A stretch of DNA of 8,407 nucleotides from Elusimicrobia bacterium RIFOXYB2_FULL_49_7. Its GTDB lineage: Bacteria; Fibrobacterota; OXYB2-FULL-49-7. This document shows, in pieces, positions 1 through 5,972 of the stretch. A program made the position numbers and the translations under genes. The stretch is taken from assembly GCA_001800515.1 (NCBI GenBank), contig MGVN01000095.1:1-8407 (forward strand), read 5' to 3'. The notes below the pieces were generated by a model. The model worked only from the letters and a program-made list of their open reading frames with translations. It made no database searches and was not told the DNA's origin. Position 1 is the first letter of the stretch. Every line of letters begins with the position of its first letter.

Positions 1-932
1 CAATTGATGCAACCATCACTGCCGAAGCGGGCGGCTTCGTGACCTGCCTGTATATAAAGGGAGCGGGTCTCGGGCCGAATGGGCAGGCTTGTGTCATAAC
101 AGACCGCGCCGCTGAATCGACCATTCGCAATCAATCTATCCTCGGGTTGTACGATAACCGGCACCATTCGAAGCAGGTCGGCAATACGCGTTCCCAACCG
201 AACGGTGACCATGATAGGAGAAGGCAATCCTTGGCCGGACAATGTTATCGTGGTATCCACCGGCTGTTGACCGGTCGTTGTTGCCTTGGCCAAGCTCACC
301 ACTCTATCGGCATTGAGAAATCGGCACCCTTCTGTCGGCCGACCCAACTTTCCTAATCTTTCAAGAAGCAGTTCGGGTAATCCGGCAGGATAGCGGTTTG
401 GCACACCCGTCGTCTCTGCCAAACCTGTCGGCAAATCCGCAATCAATGGCAAATCGTTTTCTAATAACGTAAGAAAAATCGGATGATGCCCGCTCTTTTT
501 CTTTAGAAGTTCAAGCCCCGAGTAGAAGGATGGGCGCTCATTTACTAACACGAAACGATTGTTTTGTTCAACCGGATCACGATCCACGCAACTAATTAAG
601 AGCGGGTGGCCGATAAACGGTTCTTCCGTCCTTGCAGACAGGGTCCATTCATCGGGCCGGACAGAAAGAGAGACTTTTTGGAACAATGCCCCTTCCATGT
701 CGGTAAACGGTTCCACCCCCTCCACGGTACCGGTAACCGAAGAAAAAAAGCTCCCCTGATCAATAATATTCTCACCGGTCGCCACCTCGCTTCCCTTTCG
801 GATTGCCAAAGGAAGTGAAAAAGGGATGAGAAAAGAGGCTTGGCTCGGCAGGGAACAGGTACGTGCAACAGCAGCACGCTGATCGTATTTCAGATAAGGG
901 GTGATGCTGCCGAAGAAATCATGAATAGACAC
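1..932 (-). CDS. rnfC: RnfC-like electron transport complex subunit, N-terminal 310 residues (partial, runs off left edge)
   Basis: I translated this by hand: one uninterrupted minus-strand frame of 310 codons from a GTG at 932-930, with no stop before the window edge. An AAGG lies 9 nt upstream of the GTG, just inside the preceding cytochrome stop. Residues about 35-75 form the RnfC barrel-sandwich domain (IPFSLPLAIRKGSEVATGE, then SVTGTVEGVE). Residues 111-145 (LLISCVDRDP, then a 'GLELLKKKSG' helix) match the RnfC stretch that normally reads NGAECEP. Then come YPAGLPELLLERL (181-193), an SLBB-like region with SGQGLPSPIMVTVRLGTRIADLL (split around residues 232-254), and a final DGCIN where the first CxxC of the ferredoxin-like [4Fe-4S] domain should begin. 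RnfC is the peripheral subunit of Rnf that usually exchanges electrons with NADH. The GGAGFP-type flavin/NADH loop expected near residues 92-110 is absent, as are the ECEP glutamates. Family assignment is firm; use of NADH is doubtful. Confidence 0.8.
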   Translation of the reverse strand, partial: MSIHDFFGSITPYLKYDQRAAVARTCSLPSQASFLIPFSLPLAIRKGSEVATGENIIDQGSFFSSVTGTVEGVEPFTDMEGALFQKVSLSVRPDEWTLSARTEEPFIGHPLLISCVDRDPVEQNNRFVLVNERPSFYSGLELLKKKSGHHPIFLTLLENDLPLIADLPTGLAETTGVPNRYPAGLPELLLERLGKLGRPTEGCRFLNADRVVSLAKATTTGQQPVDTTITLSGQGLPSPIMVTVRLGTRIADLLRMVPVIVQPEDRLIANGRFSGAVCYDTSLPIRPETRSLYIQAGHEAARFGSDGCIN

Positions 933-943
933 GATGGGTTGCC

Positions 944-1321
944 TTATTTTTTATGGCACAGGGTACAATCCTCCACCCCATGACAATCCGCACACTGTTT
1001 ACCGATACACCGTTTATGCACCGCTTCTTCCGTACAAACCTTGCTTCGGATATCCTTGTTGTTGTAATGGCATTTGCGGCAATTCCGTTCCGGTCGTTGG
1101 GCGGCATCCTGCTGATCATTATGATGACATTGACCGCACTCCAGACCCGGTCCGTCCTTGTCCGTATGAAGCCGGTGGTCAAAAACAACAGGTCCGCCTT
1201 TGGTTTTAAAAAGGATACGGGAAACGTCATGATGCCGATGGATGAAATGGGCTAAAACAGCGAAAAGCAGCAAACCTGCGGCCATATATAATACGATTTT
1301 ATTTAATTTTGTTGAAGTCAT
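944..1321 (-). CDS. Membrane-anchored tetrahaem cytochrome c3-type protein (class III), first gene of putative rnf operon
   Basis: This 125-residue protein has four CxxCH haem-binding motifs at residues 62-66 (CGQCH), 81-85 (CRKCH), 110-114 (CADCH) and 119-123 (CTLCH). Exactly four further His residues lie in the haem domain: H49 and H52 in VVFDHRLH, H67 directly after the first motif, and H102. This is the ligand pattern of classical tetrahaem cytochrome c3 with bis-His haems. Residues about 8-27 are one hydrophobic segment with no obvious signal-peptidase site, followed by HRHH. It is therefore probably a signal anchor holding the haem domain in the periplasm, unlike the soluble c3. A multihaem cytochrome directly upstream of rnfC is a known arrangement in sulfate reducers such as Desulfovibrio, so it probably carries electrons between periplasmic cytochromes and Rnf. 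Extra cysteines C96 and C105 lie outside the motifs. No strong ribosome site is visible before the ATG. Confidence 0.88.
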   Translation of the reverse strand: MTSTKLNKIVLYMAAGLLLFAVLAHFIHRHHDVSRILFKTKGGPVVFDHRLHTDKDGPGLECGQCHHNDQQDAAQRPERNCRKCHYNNKDIRSKVCTEEAVHKRCIGKQCADCHGVEDCTLCHKK

Positions 1322-1432
1322 AAGGTAGACGGAAAAATATAATCAAATCCCTCGAAACAGAACAATCCATAAAAAGGTTTATACCTGTGGTGGAAGGGTA
1401 TTATATTTACGGCTCTAAGGGAGGAGTACCCG
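1322..1432. promoter_or_regulatory. Divergent intergenic region with candidate promoters in both directions
   Basis: This 111-bp AT-rich gap separates the minus-strand cytochrome/rnfC unit from the plus-strand CBM48/TRAP unit, so it should hold both promoters. Reading leftwards, TTGTTC (1365-1360) and TATATT (1341-1336) are 18 bp apart, which would leave a leader of only a few bases before the cytochrome ATG. Reading rightwards, TTTATA (1378-1383) and TATATT (1402-1407) are 18 bp apart, again with a very short leader. Both -35 boxes are weak matches, so these are candidates only. No clear operator palindrome was found. Confidence 0.35.
1417..1426 (+). promoter_or_regulatory. Strong ribosome binding site for the CBM48 gene
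   Basis: AAGGGAGGAG ends 6 nt before the ATG at 1433 and is the best Shine-Dalgarno match in the left half of the window. It fixes the start of the CBM48 gene. Confidence 0.75.
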
Positions 1433-1738
1433 ATGTCATTGAAAAAAGAATATCTGAAAAGTAAACCCCTCTGCCGCGTCACCTTTGTGCTGCCGGCTAA
1501 ATTGACTGAAAATACCAATCAGGCGAATCTGGTCGGTGAGTTCAACGATTGGAACAAGCAAACCACACCCATGAAAAGAATAAAAGGGATCTTTTCCGTC
1601 ACGATCATGCTGGAAAAAGGACGCGAATATCTCTTCCGTTATCTGTTGGATGAAGACCGCTGGGAAAACGACCCTGCTGCGGACAAATACCTCCCCTCTC
1701 CCATGGGAAACAATCAGAATTCCGTGGTGGTCGTATAA
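1433..1738 (+). CDS. Stand-alone CBM48 (glycogen-binding, isoamylase N-terminal-like) domain protein
   Basis: This 101-residue protein is essentially one carbohydrate-binding module of family CBM48, the E-set fold found at the N terminus of branching and debranching enzymes and in the AMPK beta subunit. Visible signatures are NLVGEFNDWNKQTTPM (32-47), the strand region YLFRYLLDEDRWENDPAADKY (split around residues 66-86) and the closing NSVVVV. W40 and W77 fall where AMPK beta has its two sugar-stacking Trp residues. The AMPK lysine between the conserved Tyr and Phe is Leu here. There is no signal peptide, catalytic domain or membrane segment, so it is probably cytoplasmic. It lies 37 nt before the TatT-like gene on the same strand and is likely co-transcribed with the TRAP genes. 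A glycogen-sensing or scaffolding role is only a guess from the fold. Confidence 0.85.
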   Translation: MSLKKEYLKSKPLCRVTFVLPAKLTENTNQANLVGEFNDWNKQTTPMKRIKGIFSVTIMLEKGREYLFRYLLDEDRWENDPAADKYLPSPMGNNQNSVVVV

Positions 1739-1757
1739 CCCTTCCGGTCATTCATAC

Positions 1758-1767
1758 AAGAAGGTGG
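1758..1767 (+). promoter_or_regulatory. Ribosome binding site deciding the TatT-like start
   Basis: AAGAAGGTGG ends 8 nt before the ATG at 1776. The open frame extends upstream to an ATG at 1650 inside the CBM48 gene, but only the 1776 start puts a ribosome site in front and a lipoprotein signal at the N terminus. Confidence 0.6.
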
Positions 1768-1775
1768 TAAACCGT

Positions 1776-2687
1776 ATGACGAAACCCAGGGTTTTGATTT
1801 TTCTGACCCTCCTTTTTTTTATAACCGGCTGTTCCATTAATAAGGTGGCCACGACCTCTCTTGCCAATGCCTTGGCCAGCGGCAGCGGCTCTGTTTTCTC
1901 TTCGGAAGACGATATCGATTTAGTTTGTCAGGCCCTTCCATTGGCACTGAAAACCATGGAAGCCCTGGTTGACAAAGTTCCTGACAACAAAGAGTTAGAC
2001 CTCTCCTTGGCCAGCGGATTCATACTTTACACGGTTGCTTCCGTGGAGATGGGCGCTGATAAAATCAAAGACACCGATTTAACCGAATACAGTCGTTTAC
2101 GGCTAAGAGCTCGGAAACTGTATTATCGTGCGTATCAATACGGCCTTCGCGGCCTGGCACTAACGGACAAGAATTTCCTCAAATTATATTCGCAAGACCG
2201 GGAAAAAGCCCTTTCGCTTATCACTCGACAAGAAGATGTCAGTTTACTGTATTGGACGGGCGCCGCACTGGCCAAATGGATTACCTTTTCAAAAAACGAA
2301 CCTGCCGCGGTAATACGCCTCCCCGAAGCGGTGGAATTCATGCGGCACGCCCTCCGTATCAATCCGGAGTATGACAACGGTTCCCTTTATGAATTCTTTA
2401 CCGCATACGAATCCCGTTTCGGAAGCGCATCGGATACCGCCAAGGCCATGGAATATTACCGTCAAGCCGTGCGCGCATCGGAAGGCAAAAAACTTTCCGT
2501 CTATCTTACCTATATAGAAAGCTTTGCCATCCCGTTTCAGGACAAAAAAGCATTTAAAAGCAATATTCGGACGATACTGGATTTTGACCTCAATATCTGG
2601 CCTGCGTTTAAGTTGGCCAATGCGCTGACCCGCCGCAAAGCGGAACTTCTGCTGGCACAAGAAGACAATTTATTTCTGGAGAATTAA
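1776..2687 (+). CDS. TatT-like TPR lipoprotein, TRAP transporter-associated (TAtT family)
   Basis: With the 1776 start this is a 303-residue protein with a lipoprotein signal: basic n-region, hydrophobic core at residues 6-16 and lipobox ITGC with the lipidated Cys at position 19. Ser follows the Cys, rather than the Asp that retains lipoproteins in the inner membrane, so outer-membrane anchoring on the periplasmic face is plausible. The rest is alpha-helical with TPR-like repeats, for example around 109-130 (RLRARKLYYRAYQYGLRGLA), 156-172 (SLLYWTGAALAKWI) and 184-235 (AVEFMRHALRINPEYDNGS, then AMEYYRQAVRASE). This matches the TRAP-associated TPR protein TatT described in Treponema pallidum, which assembles as a trimer with the TRAP binding protein. 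Immediate linkage to a binding-protein gene (2-nt gap) and a fused permease supports this. It probably helps deliver ligand across the periplasm to the binding protein. Ligand is unknown. Confidence 0.85.
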   Translation: MTKPRVLIFLTLLFFITGCSINKVATTSLANALASGSGSVFSSEDDIDLVCQALPLALKTMEALVDKVPDNKELDLSLASGFILYTVASVEMGADKIKDTDLTEYSRLRLRARKLYYRAYQYGLRGLALTDKNFLKLYSQDREKALSLITRQEDVSLLYWTGAALAKWITFSKNEPAAVIRLPEAVEFMRHALRINPEYDNGSLYEFFTAYESRFGSASDTAKAMEYYRQAVRASEGKKLSVYLTYIESFAIPFQDKKAFKSNIRTILDFDLNIWPAFKLANALTRRKAELLLAQEDNLFLEN

Positions 2688-2689
2688 CC

Positions 2690-3712
2690 ATGCATCCGGT
2701 CTATGACAGTATATCTAAAGTCATCATCATCCTGATTTTATCCTCCCTCCTGGGACAGGGATATGGAGAAAGCGCTCTTTCCATCAAGCTGGGGTCCCTC
2801 GCTCCGGAAGGAACGGCCTTTTATGATATCACGCTCAACATAGCCAACGAATGGAAACGCCTCTCGAACAACAAGGTTGAGCTGAAAATTTACGCCGGCG
2901 GAATTGCGGGTTCGGAACCCGATATGGTCCGTAAGATGAAAATCGGGCAGTTGCAAGCCGCGTCTCTTTCCGCTACAGGGCTTATCCTGATTGACCCCTC
3001 CTTTGTGGTGCTCCAACTGCCCGCCATGATGAGTTCCACGGAAGAGTTGGATTATTGTTTGAAGGAAATGATCCCCATCGTTTCGGAAAGACTCAAGGAA
3101 AAAGGATATATCCTGGTTAATTATTCCGATTTAGGGCCGCTTTATTTCTTTACAACCAAGAAGGTGACGACTATTAAGGAATTGATGAAACTCAAGATTT
3201 GCACCTTTGCCACGGATCGCGACAGCAAAGCCCTTTGGCAAAAGGCGGGGTTTAATGTAGTGGATTTGAACCAGAGCGATGTACTGGCAGCCCTACAGAC
3301 CGGACTCGTAGACGGGTTTATCCATACCCCCATCTTCGCCCTTTCCATGCAATGGTTCGGTATTGCAAAATACATGGTCAATGTGAATTATGGCTATGCC
3401 CTGGCAACCCTGGTGGTAAAAAAGGAAAGCTGGGATAAAATAGACCCCTCCCTGCAGGCGCAACTGTTATCCATCGCACAAACCGAAAAGGAAAAAACGC
3501 TTTCGGAAATCCGGGGGATGGATAAAAAAGCAATAGCCGCCATGAAAGCCCACGGACTCCAGCTCTTTGAACCCGCCGCAAAGGATATCCCTTTGTGGTT
3601 GCATCCGCCGCAAAGCGTTTACCCGCAGGTGCGCGGTTCACTTATTCCGGCGGAGGTTTTCGACAAGGCCATGGCGGTCCGTGAAGCTTATCGATCCGGG
3701 AAAGACCGTTGA
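2690..3712 (+). CDS. TRAP transporter solute-binding protein (DctP/TatP-like) with atypical ligand site
   Basis: This 340-residue protein starts 2 nt after the TatT-like stop, with GGAG 8 nt before the ATG. Residues 1-27 form a Sec signal peptide (hydrophobic core about 10-22) with no lipobox Cys, so the mature protein should be soluble in the periplasm. DctP-family features are in order: IKLGSLAPEGTAFYD (32-46), ELKIYAGGIAGSEPDMVRKM (64-83), GLILIDPSFVVLQLP (97-111), LKICTFATDRDSKALW (168-183), and the hallmark ALQTGLVDGF (201-210). In DctP proteins the segment aligning with LKICTF normally reads KIRV, and its Arg forms the salt bridge to the substrate carboxylate. Here that position is Cys171. 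The family's VDGQENP is VDGFIHTP. The substrate may therefore be a non-carboxylate or hydrophobic compound. It works with the downstream permease; the 3' end overlaps the next gene by 4 nt. Confidence 0.88.
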   Translation: MHPVYDSISKVIIILILSSLLGQGYGESALSIKLGSLAPEGTAFYDITLNIANEWKRLSNNKVELKIYAGGIAGSEPDMVRKMKIGQLQAASLSATGLILIDPSFVVLQLPAMMSSTEELDYCLKEMIPIVSERLKEKGYILVNYSDLGPLYFFTTKKVTTIKELMKLKICTFATDRDSKALWQKAGFNVVDLNQSDVLAALQTGLVDGFIHTPIFALSMQWFGIAKYMVNVNYGYALATLVVKKESWDKIDPSLQAQLLSIAQTEKEKTLSEIRGMDKKAIAAMKAHGLQLFEPAAKDIPLWLHPPQSVYPQVRGSLIPAEVFDKAMAVREAYRSGKDR

Positions 3713-5502
3713 TTCGGAAGGTACGAAAGCTCCTTTATCGGTTGGAAAATCTGTTTTCCATTGCCGTTCTCTCGGCCATGGTGTTTCTGCCTCTGCTGCA
3801 AATCCTCACGCGGAAAATTGCCGGGACCTCCATCAACGGCGCCGCCGATTATTTCCAACACGGCACCTTATGGATAACCTTTGCAGGCGCTTCTTTGGTC
3901 TCCCGGCGCGGGCGTCATCTTCGGTTTGCGGCCATGATACGGCTGCCCGCAAGGTTGGATACCTATACCCGTCAATTTTATACCGCCGTATCGATTGCCA
4001 TCACAACGGTGTTTGTTTTCTCCGCCGGAGCGCTGGTGCACGTGGAAATGATATCCCCGACCTTTGTTGCACCGTTCCTGCCCACTTGGCTGGCCCTGCT
4101 TCCCATGCCTCTGTTCATGGCGAGCGTCACGATTCATTTTTTTTACCGCTCCCGGGTCAGCGTCCAATCGAACTGGGCTATTCTGTTCATGGCACTCTTG
4201 TTTCTGACGGTCGCGTTTGTTCCGGAAGGCGCCCGCGCCGGCTTGCTCTTTCCAGGGATGACGATACTCGGTCTCGCCCTGCTGTTAGGCGCGCCTCTTT
4301 TTGCAATCATGGGTGGTGCGGCCTTCCTGCTTTTCTTTATTGAAGGCGTACCCGTCATGGCAGTGCCCTCCGAGGCTTACCGAATGGTGGCCTCCCCCAA
4401 TCTGCCCACCATCCCTTTGTTTACCTTGGCAGGATGCGTGCTTGCAGACGGCGGTGCATCGAAACGGCTGGTCACTCTTTTTCGGGCTATCTTCGGTTGG
4501 ATTCCGGGAGGCATTCCCATTGCCACCGTTGTCGTATGCGCCTTTTTCACGACATTTACCGGAGCCTCCGGCGTCACGATTCTCGCTTTAGGGGGGCTGC
4601 TTTTCCCCATCCTGATAAAAGCGAAGTATTCCGAAAACTTTTCACTGGGACTGGTGACCTCCTCCGGCTCGGTTGGATTGCTTTTCCCCCCGGCCTTACC
4701 CATTATTCTTTACGGCGTCATTGCCGGCGTGCCTATCACGAACATGTTTTTGGCGGGAATCTCACCCGGTCTCCTTTTAATTGCCGTTTTGTCCTTGTAC
4801 GCAATTTTTATCTCCCGACAGCAGAAAATAGCGAGAATCCCTTTTTCTTGGCAGGAAATCGGAACAGCTATAAAGGTGGCCAAGTGGGATTTGGCCTTGC
4901 CCCTTCTGGTGTTATGGGGACTTTTCGGCGGATTTGCAACGGTGGTGGAAACCGCGGCCATGGCCGCTTTCTATGCCATCTTTATGGAATGTGTGATTCA
5001 CCGGAATCTGGGACTGACAAAAGAGTTACCCAAAACAATGGTAAAATGCGCCCTCCTGGTAGGGGGCGTCATGATCATCCTGGGGTTTGCGTTCGGCTTC
5101 ACCAGCTATTTGATTGACGCCCAGGTCCCCTCTTCCATCTTGGCGTGGATCAAAGGCGCCCTCTCTTCAAAAATCGGATTTCTCATCGCATTGAACTTCT
5201 TTCTGATTGCCGTGGGTTGTATCATGGATATCTTCAGCGCCATTGTCGTCATTGTTCCCATCATGATTCCCATTGCAATCGCATATGGAATCGACCCCGT
5301 CCATCTGGGCATCATTTTCCTCTTGAATATGGAGTTGGGCTATTTAACGCCGCCCGTAGGATTAAACCTCTTTCTTTCCGCTTTCAGATTCAACAAACCG
5401 CTCGGCGCTCTTTACCGGCCCGTGCTTCCCTTCATCGCTTTAAGAATCGTGGTGCTTGCGCTTATCACCTATGTTCCGTGGATTACGCTCTGGATGTTTT
5501 AG
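3709..5502 (+). CDS. TRAP transporter fused permease (DctQ-DctM fusion)
   Basis: This 597-residue integral membrane protein joins the small (DctQ) and large (DctM) TRAP permease subunits. Residues about 1-148 are DctQ-like with four hydrophobic segments (about 13-32, 47-66, 88-110, 126-146) and a SRRGRHLRF signature (65-73). A further hydrophobic helix at about 155-171 bridges to DctM, as in the fused SiaQM of Haemophilus. DctM signatures include TGASGVT (284-290), SSGSVGLLFPPALPIILYG (318-336), GCIMDIFSAIVVIVPIMIP (503-521) and LGYLTPPVGLNLF (543-555). I chose the TTG at 3709 because the first ATG (3778) would cut into the first DctQ membrane helix. The TTG overlaps the preceding TGA and has no good ribosome site of its own (GGGAAAG only), so translation is probably coupled. 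It imports solute from the binding protein, probably with Na+ or H+. Confidence 0.92.
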   Translation: MIRKVRKLLYRLENLFSIAVLSAMVFLPLLQILTRKIAGTSINGAADYFQHGTLWITFAGASLVSRRGRHLRFAAMIRLPARLDTYTRQFYTAVSIAITTVFVFSAGALVHVEMISPTFVAPFLPTWLALLPMPLFMASVTIHFFYRSRVSVQSNWAILFMALLFLTVAFVPEGARAGLLFPGMTILGLALLLGAPLFAIMGGAAFLLFFIEGVPVMAVPSEAYRMVASPNLPTIPLFTLAGCVLADGGASKRLVTLFRAIFGWIPGGIPIATVVVCAFFTTFTGASGVTILALGGLLFPILIKAKYSENFSLGLVTSSGSVGLLFPPALPIILYGVIAGVPITNMFLAGISPGLLLIAVLSLYAIFISRQQKIARIPFSWQEIGTAIKVAKWDLALPLLVLWGLFGGFATVVETAAMAAFYAIFMECVIHRNLGLTKELPKTMVKCALLVGGVMIILGFAFGFTSYLIDAQVPSSILAWIKGALSSKIGFLIALNFFLIAVGCIMDIFSAIVVIVPIMIPIAIAYGIDPVHLGIIFLLNMELGYLTPPVGLNLFLSAFRFNKPLGALYRPVLPFIALRIVVLALITYVPWITLWMF

Positions 5503-5618
5503 AAAACGACCGCCGGATAAAGTCGAACTTAACACCCTGCAAGAAAGTGACCGCAAAAAAAGCGGCAAAAAAAACAGACAAGAAATAATCCGTTCCATCA
5601 GATAAGGAAATCAGCCGG
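5503..5618. other. Intergenic stretch after the TRAP permease, no gene or terminator recognised
   Basis: This 116-bp gap is A-rich on the plus strand, with two runs of 7-8 A near 5554-5575. It contains no hairpin with a T-run that would act as a terminator. One frame encodes a short lysine/alanine-rich tail ending at a TAA (5586-5588), but it is only the out-of-frame continuation of the permease region and has no start of its own. Confidence 0.5.
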
Positions 5619-5889
5619 ATGGAGATTCTGGGTTTTGCAGAGACCCTGCTCCATCTGGAGTTTTCAGAAGAAGAACAGCCCCGTTACTTAACCATCATCC
5701 GGCTCGAAAGCGAACGGCTCTCCCGTCTTGTCGAAGAATACCTGGATGGAACCCGACGAATGCCGGATCCAGGTGGCGGATCACGGCCCCGGCGCATATC
5801 TTTTTTCCGTTTCTACGGGAAGCGGGAATCCGCCATCTTTCATGCTCCCGGTTTTCATAAAACAAAATAAAAGGCAGGAGGTTGACTAA
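5589..5889 (+). pseudogene. Decayed histidine kinase remnant (HisKA helices, G1 box and C-terminal strand, two frames)
   Basis: From 5589 in one frame the translation reads SVPSDKEISRMEILGFAETLL and continues through EEEQPRYLTIIRLESERLSRLVEEYLD to about 5747. These are the two helices of a HisKA dimerisation domain. In the next frame, from about 5746, it continues CRIQVADHGPGA, which is the G1 box of a HATPase_c domain, then STGSGNPPSFMLPVFIKQ, which resembles the very end of such a domain, stopping at TAA 5887-5889. In an intact kinase about 100 residues separate HisKA from G1 and several dozen separate G1 from the end. So at least two internal deletions and a frameshift are implied. The phosphoacceptor His is absent: the aligned position is Lys or Asp. 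An ATG at 5619 opens an 83-codon frame, but it covers only part of this. It is probably a non-functional fossil; motif identity is good, the deletion history is inferred. Confidence 0.7.
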
Positions 5890-5910
5890 TTTGAAGATAT
5901 TAAATATATT
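5882..5910 (+). promoter_or_regulatory. Sigma70-type promoter for the ABC operon
   Basis: TTGACT (5882-5887) and TATATT (5905-5910) are separated by exactly 17 bp, each one mismatch from the sigma70 consensus (TTGACA and TATAAT). Transcription would start near 5917, leaving a leader of about 55 nt before the ATPase gene. This is the best promoter seen in the window and lies just after the kinase remnant. It fits the ABC genes forming a transcription unit separate from the TRAP genes. Confidence 0.55.
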
Positions 5911-5972
5911 TTTAGTCCTTTTTAAGATGGATATCATTCAACAATTCAATACTTTACAAGGGGTATGCCATT

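Noticed and set aside
39..877. Short open frames on both strands (39-356, 559-759, 606-818 plus; 596-877 minus)
   Set aside because: All lie inside the rnfC-like gene in other frames and have no family motifs.
1650..1775. Upstream ATG giving a 42-residue longer TatT-like protein
   Set aside because: That extension overlaps the CBM48 gene in another frame, lacks a ribosome site and would bury the lipoprotein signal.
3567..5117. Plus-strand frames of 258 and 227 codons (3567-4343, 4434-5117)
   Set aside because: They are alternative-frame readings of the TRAP permease, rich in Arg, His and Cys, with no membrane pattern and no ribosome site.
5530..5588. Lys/Ala-rich tail (KKVTAKKAAKKTDKK) resembling a histone-like C terminus
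   Set aside because: It lies at the end of an out-of-frame reading of the permease, has no start of its own and is explained by the A-rich intergenic sequence.
5822..5833. Small inverted repeat GCGG-gaat-CCGC considered as a terminator
   Set aside because: The stem is only 4 bp and no T-run follows, so it would not terminate transcription.
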